Shown: positions 16,684 to 25,555, counted from the stretch's first letter. The stretch: DNA of 64,000 nucleotides from a virus (IMGVR_UViG_3300045974_000067:1-64000); one strand, 5' to 3'. The notes: generated from the sequence alone by a model not told the origin. Numbers and translations are program-made.

Positions 16684-16711
16684 ATATAAGATACCATTAT
16701 TTGCGAATATT
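16684..16711 (-). promoter_or_regulatory. Class B promoter-like repeat
   Basis: Minus strand CGCAAATAATGGTATCTTATA, split as CGCAAATAA and TGGTATCTTATA. It is shared with repeats at 17325, 57674, 58766 and 59592, each 25 to 250 nt upstream of a minus-strand gene. It overlaps the stop codon of the 45-residue gene. Promoter function is inference. Confidence 0.55.
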
Positions 16712-16834
16712 AGAAACTTTTAATAATTGATTAGTCTCATGTGTAATTTCTAAAATACTCTTAAATATTTTTAATTCGTAATTAAAATGTAGTGTAATAA
16801 TCAATAAAATAAAAAGCAAAGCTATTTGTAACAA
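16697..16834 (-). CDS. Small membrane protein with TTG start (45 aa)
   Basis: A 45-codon frame read from TTG 16834, with AGGGGTGA 4 nt upstream, overlapping the lysin's stop region. The first 17 residues are hydrophobic (LLQIALLFILLIITLHF), the rest helical and charged. A single-helix membrane protein of the lysis cluster is likely; the non-ATG start lowers confidence. Confidence 0.42.
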   Translation of the reverse strand: MLQIALLFILLIITLHFNYELKIFKSILEITHETNQLLKVSNIRK

Positions 16835-16838
16835 AATA

Positions 16839-17300
16839 TCACCCCTTATAAAAGATATGATTGCCAATAGTTTTAGTGTACTTCAGTTGATGCGCCCACT
16901 CTGGATCTACATATACAGCATGAAAATGAGTACTACCATTTGTAATATCTTTTAATTTATTATCTAAAGCCTCACTAGCTATTTCTTTAGCCTTGTTAAA
17001 CGAATCGTAATCATCTATAGCATGCTTATAGAGTGTCCAAGAAAATTGATACGGTTGATAAACTATAGTACAAACAGAATTTCCAGTTCTTCGTACCCTA
17101 TTCATAACTACGTTTGCGACTGCTTGCATACCTTTAAGACTTTCGCCCCTAGCTTCAAAATAGATATTTTTAGCTAAGCACTCAACTTCACTTTCTGGGA
17201 AAGTATTTTCAATTGAAAGTGATTCAGTTTTTTCAATTAAGTCAGTTACAACAAATACAAGCATCATTGTAATACTTAGCAATACAATACTTTTAAACAT
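16839..17300 (-). CDS. SleB-like cell wall hydrolase (endolysin) with signal anchor
   Basis: The 153-residue protein has an N-terminal hydrophobic segment (FKSIVLLSITMMLVFVV) that would act as a signal anchor or signal peptide, then a Hydrolase_2/SleB domain: CLAKNIYFEARGES with the catalytic glutamate, GMQAVANVVMNRV, and the C-terminal STHFHAVYVDPEWA. It would cleave peptidoglycan in the periplasm at lysis. ATG 17300 is chosen because AGGAG lies 6 nt before it, while the frame is open further. A class B repeat lies directly upstream. Confidence 0.9.
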   Translation of the reverse strand: MFKSIVLLSITMMLVFVVTDLIEKTESLSIENTFPESEVECLAKNIYFEARGESLKGMQAVANVVMNRVRRTGNSVCTIVYQPYQFSWTLYKHAIDDYDSFNKAKEIASEALDNKLKDITNGSTHFHAVYVDPEWAHQLKYTKTIGNHIFYKG

Positions 17301-17324
17301 AATGGCTCCTATATGTTGTCTTTC

Positions 17325-17348
17325 ATATAAGATACCCTTATTTGCGCT
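17325..17348 (-). promoter_or_regulatory. Class B promoter-like repeat upstream of the lysin
   Basis: Minus strand AGCGCAAATAA followed by GGGTATCTTATAT, 25 nt before the lysin ATG. The close match to the copy at 57674 (one base difference in 20) outside coding sequence argues for selection. Promoter function is inference. Confidence 0.6.
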
Positions 17349-17383
17349 CAATTTTTAGCCCCACCGTTAGGCAGGGCTATAGC

Positions 17384-17893
17384 TTATTTAGAAGGTACAG
17401 ATTGAGCAAGCAATATGTCTTTACGTGCAGATCCACTTGTAGTACCAAACCAATAACTAACACAGGCAGTCCAGGCAGTACCTAGAGAGCCAAGCATTAC
17501 AAGTAGTGGTGGTGAGTTAATTACACTATCATCTGCAAGCATCCAAATTAGTATTCCAAAGAATCCACCAGTGATTAAATAAGTAAGTATAGATGGTGTA
17601 TTAGATTGTGTAACTATTTGCATTTGACGTGCAGAATCTTTATCTTTGAATTCTAAGTCTGCGTATTTAAACTCACGTTCTTTTTCATGATCTTGATATT
17701 CTAATTCTAATTTCTTAATCTCAGCTAATTGATCAGGAGTGATCTTACCATCTTCAAATTGTTTACTAATAGTCGCAATAGTAGCATCTTTAATTCCAAA
17801 TACACTACCTAATGCTGCAACTGCTGCACCACCTAATGGGCCTAATAGTGCAGAGGCTAATGTTGGTGCTAGTGTTTTTAGGAAATCATTCAT
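17384..17893 (-). CDS. Holin of the 3TM GTA-release type
   Basis: A 169-residue protein. Residues 10-35 are small and hydrophobic (LASALLGPLGGAAVAALGSVFG), a charged helix follows, and two membrane helices lie at the end (ILTYLITGGFFGILIWMLA and PPLLVMLGSLGTAWTACVSYW). This is the layout of the Pfam family of 3TM holins for gene-transfer-agent release. It would permeabilise the inner membrane for the SleB lysin next to it. ATG 17893 is chosen over a more upstream in-frame start because it overlaps the end of the 52-residue gene and begins with the family's MNDFLKTL-like start. Confidence 0.8.
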   Translation of the reverse strand: MNDFLKTLAPTLASALLGPLGGAAVAALGSVFGIKDATIATISKQFEDGKITPDQLAEIKKLELEYQDHEKEREFKYADLEFKDKDSARQMQIVTQSNTPSILTYLITGGFFGILIWMLADDSVINSPPLLVMLGSLGTAWTACVSYWFGTTSGSARKDILLAQSVPSK

Positions 17894-18044
17894 CAAGGTT
17901 TCTCCGTCTTTCTTCCGGATATAATATTGGTTCTTTTCTTCGTTCATACTCTGCAGGAGGATTCTTTCGAAATTTACCTTTAGCATTCTTCCAATATTCT
18001 ATAATTTCAGCTACTGTTAATAGCTCACCAATTTTACGTTCCAT
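17886..18044 (-). CDS. Small charged hypothetical protein (52 aa)
   Basis: A 52-codon frame, MERKIGELLTVAEIIEYWKN followed by a basic proline-containing tail (RKNPPAEYERRKEP, then EERRRN). It overlaps the holin start by 8 nt and the zinc-finger gene by 11 nt. Not recognised. Confidence 0.55.
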   Translation of the reverse strand: MERKIGELLTVAEIIEYWKNAKGKFRKNPPAEYERRKEPILYPEERRRNLDE

Positions 18045-18357
18045 TGTCTATCCTTCTCTCGACTAATCTTCGTTCATGCTCTTTAGGCCATGGACTTAGA
18101 ACTTCTCTGCGATTAACTGGACAACGTGTACAAATAGAACTATTTCCATCTTTGCATACAAGTGCACCATTACGATCTAATCGTACACCTTCTACAACTA
18201 TATAATCATGTAATTTCCATGATGCATCAAAACAAGGGTCGCTTGTATTTAGAAAAGCGCCTTTGCCTATTAATGTACCACAATGTGGGCAGGAAACAAA
18301 GGTAAGTTGTGGTAACACTAATTCATTACCACATTTTGCAAGTTTATGTTTTGGCAT
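18034..18357 (-). CDS. Cysteine-rich (zinc-ribbon-like) protein (107 aa)
   Basis: The product has CPHCGTLIGKG (about 23-33) and later CKDGNSSICTRCPVNRRE (about 77-94), giving five or six cysteines suited to one or two zinc sites. It is soluble and lies between the fibre cassette and the holin. Function unknown. Confidence 0.6.
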   Translation of the reverse strand: MPKHKLAKCGNELVLPQLTFVSCPHCGTLIGKGAFLNTSDPCFDASWKLHDYIVVEGVRLDRNGALVCKDGNSSICTRCPVNRREVLSPWPKEHERRLVERRIDNGT

Positions 18358-18399
18358 ACTGCTCCTTTAAATCCCCTTAATATTTATCATAAAATTATT

Positions 18400-18771
18400 T
18401 TAATGAGTACCATAATTATATCCTATACTTTGCCCGTAGTTCGGCCCCGATGTCCCTGCTGCTGCGCTGGCGTCAGTTTGAACGCGGAACAGAATGGCGA
18501 ATCTGCCATTCAACTTCCAACCGATCCCCGTTTGAAATAGGTACTGGTTGGTAAAACGGAGGTGGAAGAACACCCCGAATGGGAATGCCACTCGGATGAA
18601 GAAAAGTGCGTTGTAGAACAGGCTCTTGTTCTCCGTGATCCGTGGTGTGAAGTTCCATTTATCCTTTTCCTTGAATATCCAAGCGATACCAATAGACTTG
18701 ATGCTGTCGGTGTCGAGCAGCAACGGCCACTTGTTGAGGGGCGATGCCGGATCGCCTTCGATATTAAGCAT
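18400..18771 (-). CDS. GC-rich phage protein linked to the tail fibre (123 aa)
   Basis: A 123-residue protein whose end, TGIGWKLNGRFAILFRVQTD then SGPNYGQSIGYNYGTH, recalls a small protein often encoded after fibres in proteobacterial prophages (recollection, not searched). The start overlaps the fibre stop (TGATG). Base composition is GC-rich like the 3' part of the fibre gene, and unlike the rest of the genome, so it likely moved together with the fibre tip. A fibre assembly or capping role is possible. Confidence 0.65.
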   Translation of the reverse strand: MLNIEGDPASPLNKWPLLLDTDSIKSIGIAWIFKEKDKWNFTPRITENKSLFYNALFFIRVAFPFGVFFHLRFTNQYLFQTGIGWKLNGRFAILFRVQTDASAAAGTSGPNYGQSIGYNYGTH

Positions 18772-21700
18772 CAGGCGGTCACCGCTTTGATGACGGCGAA
18801 GTTGATTATCACTGCTTCGGATAGCGACCCGGCAGTCACATTTTCAAGCTCAAAAATGATTAGTCCAGCAGCCCATACCAAAGCTCTAAGCCGATAACTA
18901 GCGCCATTTGCCATGCCTACCCCAGTAATGTTGCAAACAAAGCAATCCGTTGCAGCTACAGTGCTGTTGTTAAACGAAAATTGGACATTGGTAGTTGCCG
19001 CCAGCGCAGCGTTATTCATCACAATCTGCCCATTGGTCTTGTTCAGCGTCACTGCGGTACTCTTACTCGTCGCCTGCGTGACCGTACCACCACTGCCGGT
19101 GCCGTAGCCGAGTCCTCCGGTGCTGACGTTGAGGATATTGCCGCTGGCATCTACACGGAGTCGTTCAGTACCATTTGTCCCGATATAGGCGTTTTTTGAA
19201 TCAGTAGTGGTTATCTTCAGCACACCACCAGCACTAATAATTCCACCTTCTCCAGCAGCGGTTGCAGTGCTGGTCTTCTGTAAGCGAATCGACCCGGCAT
19301 TAGAGGTTACATACAGGTCCGTTTCTGCTGTGGCTCCAGCGTTGGTGTTGCTGACTTCCAGCTTTAGAAGCCCGTTGACACTGGTGGATTGCGTGATATT
19401 CCCACTGGAGTCGATACGCATGCGTTCGATTGGCGCTATGTTTGCTCCGCTAGTCAGGAACAATAAATTACCAGTCGGATACTGCGCATTCGTTCTCGCA
19501 CCATTAACCGCTTGAATCATGGCGCTGGTGAAATAGTTGGCATTTGCCCCAGTGATCGCAGCGAAGTTGAGAGAGGTAAGGTTGTTGGTTGTAGTGTCAG
19601 TGTTTACAAGAGTAAGCCCCGCCGTTCCAGTACCAACGGCGGTTGCCGTTGAACTACCTGCTATCGTATGTCTAGCTGATGCTGTTTGGTCATAGGTTGA
19701 AGCTCCAGCAGTCGATACATTCAAATATCCACTCGCATCCAGCGTCATCGCCTGCGTAAATGTGATCGGGTTGCCTGCGGTGCCGCTGGGAGCGGTGTAC
19801 CAAGTGTGACCCGTGCCAATCTCGTATTTATTAGCAGCCGCGCCGACGATGTATGTGTCTGCTGTGCCGTTGTAGTAGGTATTGTTTCCGAGTGAGAGTC
19901 CGATTGCATTGCTACCCTCTATGGAATTTGAACCGGGTAGTTGAATTGCTTTTCTATTTGCTCCACTCCAAGCCGAAGGCACAACCCCCAAGCCAAGGTT
20001 GCCGGAGGAGTCTAGCGTCATCGCCTGAGTGAAAGTGATCGGGTTGCCTGCGGTGCCGGAGGGTGCGTTGTACCAAGTGTGAGCGCCTGCGTTTTGGTTG
20101 TAATAACTTGCGGCGTTTGTGGACTTATATGTATATGCAGACCCATTCCAATAGCTATTAAGCCCAATCTGCATTTGAGTACTGTAGGAACATACAAAGC
20201 CAAGAGTGCCACAATCCATTACTTTGAATCCTGAACCCCATGCACTCGGCGTCACCCCAAGGCCGAGGTTGCCGGAGGCGTCGAGGGTGGCAACTGTTAT
20301 GTTATTGGTTCTGAATAATATGGGTTTGTTTGCATACGCCGCCACATAGACATTCGTAGCGTCTGCGCTAAAGTACGCTTGCATTGCATTTCCTATGTTC
20401 ACTTCATAGGCAGCATTCCCCGATGCGGTATTAAGTGAGTAGGCGCAGTTCCAAGCACCGACGTTTAATGTGGTAGTTCCATTTCCTGCACTCCCCGTCG
20501 CACTCAACGTCCCCGTGACGGCGAGGCCGGTGGAGGTTATATTGGCGATATTAGTTCCACCAATATAATTCTGAATTGCAGTTCCGTGATAAATCTGGAA
20601 ATTTGGCGCATTGCCTGTTAGCTGCGAAGTTCCCCCAATAGTTACTATCCCACTCGCACTCAGCGCCCCGGTGACGGCGAGGCCGGTGGAGGAGACTGTT
20701 GTAACTTTTGACCCGTTAATGTAGGTATCAAGAGGAAAATTGTTGTTGCTTGAAACGTAGGTATTCCCGCTTCCCAATAATCCAAGTTCTGCCGTATTTT
20801 GTGTCTGGACTACCTTGAAGTAGCTTTGGTTATTTGCTCCGTTAGCAATAACGACTGAGCCAAGACTGTTTGTAGCCGTCACCGTAGTAAAACTCCCCGT
20901 CCCGGTGACGGCGAGACCGGTGGAGGTCGTGTCAGTAACCGTTGTCGAACCAATGCGACCAAGAATATGGCCCCCATAAGTGCCACTTGTACTTCCACCT
21001 ACAATAATATTGCCGCCATCGGTCACGGTATTCCCGCCGCCGAGAACCATTGACCCGCCCGTTGCGGTATTTAACAAGGCTCCCTGCGTAGCGGAAGATA
21101 CATAGTTTCCCGTCGCACTCAGCGTCCCCGTTACCGCCACCCCCGTACTCGTCACATCGGTGACTGTGGTGCTATTTATCGCTTGAATAACGTGTTGGCC
21201 AGTCGGAGCATTAGTGGTATGATTCGTGGCAGCAGGAGCTGTAACCGTCGTGATTGTCTGTGTACCAGTAAAAGTATTTGCCGCATCTGTTCTAGCTATA
21301 GTTGCGTTAGTTGTTGGGAAAGTCATTGTAGTACTGTCAGTACCAGCCAGAGTCATAGAATTACTAATAGTTAATGACTTACCACTTGCAGCCTTGGCAG
21401 AACTATAATCCTTTTCCCAGGTACCTGCAGCACTACCAATATTAGTACATGTAGCAAGTATATCACAGCCAGGTGCAATAGTCCAGAATGCTCCACCCCC
21501 GTTTGCTTGAACAACTATTGCTTGAGTTGAATCATTATCAATTTCAAACTTCCAACCTACTTTAAGTGTTGTAGCATTAGGTAATACAACAGTCTGACCT
21601 TGAGTACCTGTAAAGATAGTATAGTAAGGTGTAGTATTAGTGAATGTAGTAGTACTACCAGCAGTAGCAATACTCTGCATACCTAAACTTAAAGTATTAG

Positions 21701-22076
21701 CAATTAGGCTATCAGTCCAACTAGCGCTTGTGCCATTAGTAGTTAGAAGTTTATTTGCATTACTTGTTTGACTAGGCAAAGTAACAGGAGGATCTTGCCA
21801 AGTAGGTGCGCCACTACCATTAGCAGTAAGTAATTGTCCAGCAGTGTTAGATCTAGTAATTGTATAGACTACACCACTAATAAGCTCAATAATCCCACTC
21901 GCTGCAGATCTCTTTAATATTTTACCAGTAGTACTCGAAAACAATGGTAATTCAGAATCTACAGATACACTCGCAGTACTCTCAAGTTTATCTGAGTTTA
22001 AGTTATTAAAATTAGCATCAACTTCATTGTTAGTTAAAGGAGAACCTTTACCTGCACGAGTAACAATAGTAGACAT
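18771..22076 (-). CDS. Tail fibre with repeated modules and an acquired GC-rich C-terminal part
   Basis: A 1101-residue fibre. The N-terminus (MSTIVTRAGKGSPLTNNEVDA) is the common phage fibre anchor. The shaft contains many copies of a unit like STGLAVTGTLSATG (about residues 300-560), then two or more repeats with LGLGVTPSAW and AMTLDSSGNLGLGV. The C-terminus resembles a fibre tip (STVAATDCFVCNITGVGMANG). From roughly 21.3 kb downwards the base composition becomes GC-rich, while the N-terminal part stays AT-rich. A mosaic receptor-binding fibre is the best reading. Confidence 0.85.
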   Translation of the reverse strand: MSTIVTRAGKGSPLTNNEVDANFNNLNSDKLESTASVSVDSELPLFSSTTGKILKRSAASGIIELISGVVYTITRSNTAGQLLTANGSGAPTWQDPPVTLPSQTSNANKLLTTNGTSASWTDSLIANTLSLGMQSIATAGSTTTFTNTTPYYTIFTGTQGQTVVLPNATTLKVGWKFEIDNDSTQAIVVQANGGGAFWTIAPGCDILATCTNIGSAAGTWEKDYSSAKAASGKSLTISNSMTLAGTDSTTMTFPTTNATIARTDAANTFTGTQTITTVTAPAATNHTTNAPTGQHVIQAINSTTVTDVTSTGVAVTGTLSATGNYVSSATQGALLNTATGGSMVLGGGNTVTDGGNIIVGGSTSGTYGGHILGRIGSTTVTDTTSTGLAVTGTGSFTTVTATNSLGSVVIANGANNQSYFKVVQTQNTAELGLLGSGNTYVSSNNNFPLDTYINGSKVTTVSSTGLAVTGALSASGIVTIGGTSQLTGNAPNFQIYHGTAIQNYIGGTNIANITSTGLAVTGTLSATGSAGNGTTTLNVGAWNCAYSLNTASGNAAYEVNIGNAMQAYFSADATNVYVAAYANKPILFRTNNITVATLDASGNLGLGVTPSAWGSGFKVMDCGTLGFVCSYSTQMQIGLNSYWNGSAYTYKSTNAASYYNQNAGAHTWYNAPSGTAGNPITFTQAMTLDSSGNLGLGVVPSAWSGANRKAIQLPGSNSIEGSNAIGLSLGNNTYYNGTADTYIVGAAANKYEIGTGHTWYTAPSGTAGNPITFTQAMTLDASGYLNVSTAGASTYDQTASARHTIAGSSTATAVGTGTAGLTLVNTDTTTNNLTSLNFAAITGANANYFTSAMIQAVNGARTNAQYPTGNLLFLTSGANIAPIERMRIDSSGNITQSTSVNGLLKLEVSNTNAGATAETDLYVTSNAGSIRLQKTSTATAAGEGGIISAGGVLKITTTDSKNAYIGTNGTERLRVDASGNILNVSTGGLGYGTGSGGTVTQATSKSTAVTLNKTNGQIVMNNAALAATTNVQFSFNNSTVAATDCFVCNITGVGMANGASYRLRALVWAAGLIIFELENVTAGSLSEAVIINFAVIKAVTA

Positions 22077-22095
22077 AATACACCTTTTTAGAAAT

Positions 22096-22121
22096 GGAGG
22101 ATCACGGAGGAGTAATCCTCC
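22096..22121 (-). terminator. Hairpin between fibre genes, possible terminator
   Basis: Minus strand GGAGGA-TTAC-TCCTCC (22106-22121), which can alternatively pair with ATCCTCC at 22096-22102. It follows the stop of the 150-residue gene; a short TTTC tract follows. May attenuate transcription into the fibre gene. Confidence 0.45.
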
Positions 22122-22129
22122 TCTCTAAC

Positions 22130-22582
22130 TTACGCCAGAGTAATTTTCCAGGTAATTGCCAATGTATCATTGACACCCTTATTAATTACACTAAACACAG
22201 TACGTGCAATCATAGTTCCTGCAGTGGAAGCATTGAAGATACCTGCTTCAGTCAATGCACCAGTACCATTACCAGCGGCAAACGTTGCAACAGCTTGCAG
22301 TGTATCATTGGCAAGAGTAGTCGTCACCTGCGTGACAGTGGCAGCGGAACGAGTACCAATTTCAGTACCTAAAGCAGTATCAGCAGCAGCAGCAGCAGTA
22401 GCACCAGTACCAACACCTAGATGAGAAATCGCACCTGCAGTAGCGTCTTTCATACGGCTAGTAATATAACCTAAACCAGTAGTAACAACTAGATTGTGTT
22501 GTTGCTGCTCTTTAATATTGCCAAACTCATCAGTCAGAACTAATTGTACAAGGCCCTTAGCCTTAATAAATTCATGTGTCAT
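22130..22582 (-). CDS. Phage structural protein of the fibre region (150 aa)
   Basis: The protein starts MTHEFIKAKGLVQLVLTDEF and continues with VVTTGLGYITSRMKD, GVGTGATAAAAADTALGTE, and NKGVNDTLAITWKITLA. This pattern is familiar from small tail-fibre-linked proteins in many phages. Gly/Ala/Thr-rich composition fits a beta-structured virion protein. It is positioned between two fibre genes. Likely virion-associated. Confidence 0.65.
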   Translation of the reverse strand: MTHEFIKAKGLVQLVLTDEFGNIKEQQQHNLVVTTGLGYITSRMKDATAGAISHLGVGTGATAAAAADTALGTEIGTRSAATVTQVTTTLANDTLQAVATFAAGNGTGALTEAGIFNASTAGTMIARTVFSVINKGVNDTLAITWKITLA

Positions 22583-22598
22583 GATTAACCTTTACTTA

Positions 22599-24797
22599 TT
22601 AAAATGTGGAGGATGTACCAACGTAGTCCTGGCTAAAATAATCGGTGCCAGCGTAGGAGTACAAGAATGTATAACCAGATGTTGCGATAGAAACAGTTTC
22701 TGTAGAAACTTTACTAATTGTTAAGAGTTTAATATCACTCTTAGTAAGACTATCTTGTAATGCATCTGAATAAGTTTTAAGAATAATATCAGAAGTTACT
22801 TTACTCTCTGTGAGAGATTTAGTAAAATCTCTCTTTAAACTCTCAGAAGCAATAACTAATTCAGTAGGCTTGTCACCATATGTAAAATATACACTATCTG
22901 ATTTACTAACAGTATTGCTAAAGCCTGTCGAGAATGTTAAGTAGATATTATCCCAATATGTCGTAGTATCAAGATATTTATCTCCCATTACCCAACTTAA
23001 TCTGTCATAAGTACTAATTGGTTCTACTAGGTTTCTACTATAAACATTAAGTAAGTTAATTGTCTCACTATAATGCACTGTTTCAGTTTTTAGATTATTG
23101 GAAGCTTTAGTAATTATTTCACTAGTGGTAATTGAATCTAAGAATGTCTTTAGTGTAAATAATAATAAACTAATATTATCAGATAGTCCTACTAATTCTG
23201 TTTTAATAGAACTACTAGTTTTAGCAATAGTATCAGTTGATGTAGTTAGTTCTGATAGATTCTTGTTAGTAAGTAACACTATAGAATCTACTTTACTAAT
23301 TGTTTCAACAGGCGTCTTGGCTAAACTTAATTGAACTAACTCTGATACAAACTTAAGATCACTCTTTAAAGTACTAGTATCAAAGAATAATATAGAATTA
23401 GTAGCTAAATTCTCTATATTACCTTTACCAACAGTCTTGATATTAGAATCACTAGTTACTTTACTTTCAGAAAATGGTTTAGTTGTTAACTTAAGTATTG
23501 TATCGATAGATGAAAATGTATCACTAAACTTAGTAGAGAGATTGATAGCTACATAGTCGTCCCATACACCTAATGCATCTAGATACTTATCTCCCATTAC
23601 CCAGCTTAAGAGATCAAAAGTAGAAGTAGTCTCTACTATAGCTCTATTGAAAGATACTAATAGATTTAAGTACTCAGTTAACGCTATATTTTCTTTCTTA
23701 TTTAAACCCTGTACTTTAGATAACAGCTCAGTTGCATGAATGCTATCAACACTAATTTTACTAACTATCTTTGCATTGAATTCAACTAAAGCTAAATTCT
23801 CCTGTTTGATAGTTATTAAAGCCTTATTGATTGCATCTGATGTAGCTAGTGCTTCAATCTTATTGACTACAATACTCTTTAACAAATTATCTGAAGATAC
23901 AACAGATTCAATCTTATTAGTTGCAGTTTGCTTAAGTACTTGCTCAGCTGAAGCTAAACTTTCTTGTTTGATAGTTGTTAGGATTTTATTAATCACAGTT
24001 GACGTAGTTAACGGCTCAACTTTATTAGCTGCAATTCCTTTAAATACACTATCTGAAGATACAATAGCATCAAACTTATTAGCTGTAGTTTGCTTAAGTA
24101 CTTGTTCAACGAGTGACTTAGTATCCACTGTAGTTTTACTAACAGTTTTTCTAATAACCTCAGTACATATAGTATTCTCATACAAAGAATAAAACATATT
24201 TCTAAGGAAATATACAGTATCACTAAGACCTAATGACTCTTGTACAACCTTAGTGGGTTTCTTAGAAACATTATCTGTAACAGTAGCATTATCTTTAAAC
24301 TTAGAATCAATATATTTTGAAATTAATTCATACAACGCAGGATGATCTGTTAGAGCTTTATATGCATAGAATTGTAACTGTTGACTACTATGCACTAACT
24401 CTCTAACTTCAGGCCTAACATTAAGCCCAATAGTATCCCAGAAAGTAGAGACATCATTAAACTTATCAGTCTCATTATAGGATAAGAAGTCAAATACAGA
24501 TTGATAATCATGTGGCCATAAGTATTGGTGCACATCGTAGTTGTCTTCTTCAACTATTTCTGAAGATACTATATTGATCTCATTATAGTCTTCGGTAGCA
24601 ATTACTTGTTGTAATGGCTCTGTAGCTGAAACTCCACTAACAATTTCCTTTGCTTGTATTTCTACATCTTTCTCAGAAACTACTAATACACTAGGTTGAG
24701 CATTACTACCAATACTAGGCACAGTATAATTAACAGTAATACCTTTAATAGTTTCTTTTGCATTGATATTTAGTTCTTTTTCAGAGGGTATCCTCAT
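22599..24797 (-). CDS. Repeat-built tail fibre-like protein (732 aa)
   Basis: The protein is made of degenerate repeats of about 30-40 residues containing TTSDxIxK or SKSDSV units (for example LTTSTDTIAK, VTSDSNIKT). Two long near-duplicates share LSWVMGDKYLD followed by a tryptophan (VWDDY and TYWDN). Another pair shares NKxE with IKQESLASAEQVLKQT and IKQENLALVEF. Rich in Ser/Thr/Leu and low in Cys. It lies in the fibre gene block, so a shaft or fibre role is inferred; no enzymatic domain is seen. Confidence 0.65.
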   Translation of the reverse strand: MRIPSEKELNINAKETIKGITVNYTVPSIGSNAQPSVLVVSEKDVEIQAKEIVSGVSATEPLQQVIATEDYNEINIVSSEIVEEDNYDVHQYLWPHDYQSVFDFLSYNETDKFNDVSTFWDTIGLNVRPEVRELVHSSQQLQFYAYKALTDHPALYELISKYIDSKFKDNATVTDNVSKKPTKVVQESLGLSDTVYFLRNMFYSLYENTICTEVIRKTVSKTTVDTKSLVEQVLKQTTANKFDAIVSSDSVFKGIAANKVEPLTTSTVINKILTTIKQESLASAEQVLKQTATNKIESVVSSDNLLKSIVVNKIEALATSDAINKALITIKQENLALVEFNAKIVSKISVDSIHATELLSKVQGLNKKENIALTEYLNLLVSFNRAIVETTSTFDLLSWVMGDKYLDALGVWDDYVAINLSTKFSDTFSSIDTILKLTTKPFSESKVTSDSNIKTVGKGNIENLATNSILFFDTSTLKSDLKFVSELVQLSLAKTPVETISKVDSIVLLTNKNLSELTTSTDTIAKTSSSIKTELVGLSDNISLLLFTLKTFLDSITTSEIITKASNNLKTETVHYSETINLLNVYSRNLVEPISTYDRLSWVMGDKYLDTTTYWDNIYLTFSTGFSNTVSKSDSVYFTYGDKPTELVIASESLKRDFTKSLTESKVTSDIILKTYSDALQDSLTKSDIKLLTISKVSTETVSIATSGYTFLYSYAGTDYFSQDYVGTSSTF

Positions 24798-24806
24798 AAC
24801 GCCTCC

Positions 24807-25400
24807 TTAGACGTCTGGAACATCCTCTGTTGGGCTATACATAATCTTTACTAGACCACGTACAGGTTTCCAGGTTTTTCTGAAGATGCCACCAGTAGGT
24901 TCTGTAATACGTAATTCAAAGAAACCATAAACTGCTGTGGTAGCTGTTGGTAGAACACTCCATACAGGAGATATAGACAATGCTGCTGGAAACTGTACAT
25001 ATACAACATTAGGGATATAAATTTCCCAATTAGGATCTAGATTAGGAGTAGTACTGCTAATATAAGAAGTTTGATTACCTAACTTATAATAAACATTACT
25101 ATATCGAATTACATCTTCTCTATCATAAGAATTAGTAGCTACCCAAATATTACGATAATTAGGTACTCTAACATTTAAGGTTACTTGATCACCACTTGGC
25201 TTAGCAATAGAAGGTATTTCACCAGCTACATTTAATCCTTCTACAACTACAGCTTCATATGTATAACCAGCACCTACATTCTCTATGAAAGATAATGTAA
25301 TTGGGAACTCTAATTGTTCACCTCTAACCATGCTCCATAGTACACTTCCACCATCACTTTGTAAATCAACTGTAGGGCTAGTTATATCTGATCTCGCCAT
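24807..25400 (-). CDS. Tail/fibre-region structural protein (197 aa)
   Basis: A 197-residue protein (MARSDITSPTVDLQSDGGS...) with beta-rich features, including a segment YYKLGNQTSYISSTTPN that resembles carbohydrate-binding-like 'YWxxGxxxY' modules also seen in the tail tip protein (YKSLISSNTSLPTSS). It is the first gene after a class A repeat and a leader hairpin. A minor tail or baseplate-like protein is likely. Confidence 0.6.
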   Translation of the reverse strand: MARSDITSPTVDLQSDGGSVLWSMVRGEQLEFPITLSFIENVGAGYTYEAVVVEGLNVAGEIPSIAKPSGDQVTLNVRVPNYRNIWVATNSYDREDVIRYSNVYYKLGNQTSYISSTTPNLDPNWEIYIPNVVYVQFPAALSISPVWSVLPTATTAVYGFFELRITEPTGGIFRKTWKPVRGLVKIMYSPTEDVPDV

Positions 25401-25504
25401 AATTGATACCTTTATTCTAGATTAATGTATACACTAATACTTATCTTACTTAATATTCTTATCTATACTTACTTAATAACATACACAACTAAGGGACAGC
25501 TAAC

Positions 25505-25533
25505 GGCTCCCCTTATAATAACTCAGGGGAGCC
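25505..25533 (-). other. Leader hairpin after class A promoter-like repeat
   Basis: Perfect 9-bp stem GGCTCCCCT / AGGGGAGCC with an 11-nt AT-rich loop, starting 4 nt downstream of the class A repeat on the minus strand. No T-tract follows, so it is not an intrinsic terminator. A transcript 5' hairpin (stabiliser or RNase III site) is likely. Confidence 0.55.
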
Positions 25534-25537
25534 AGCC

Positions 25538-25555
25538 TTATCATTAATTTAACGG
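25538..25555 (-). promoter_or_regulatory. Class A promoter-like repeat upstream of the fibre genes
   Basis: Minus strand CCGTTAAATTAATGATAA, preceded by CTCAAGA as in the copy at 54465 (CTCAAGC). It is upstream of the 197-residue gene and the fibre block. Promoter activity is inferred from recurrence and position. Confidence 0.65.

Noticed and set aside
18562-19515. Plus-strand frames opposite the tail fibre and its neighbour
   Set aside because: They lie opposite repeat-rich, GC-rich fibre coding sequence with clear fibre motifs; no ribosome sites or domains on the plus strand.
25505-25533. Perfect 9-bp hairpin as an intrinsic terminator
   Set aside because: No T-tract on either strand and it lies 4 nt after a promoter-like repeat; a leader hairpin fits better.
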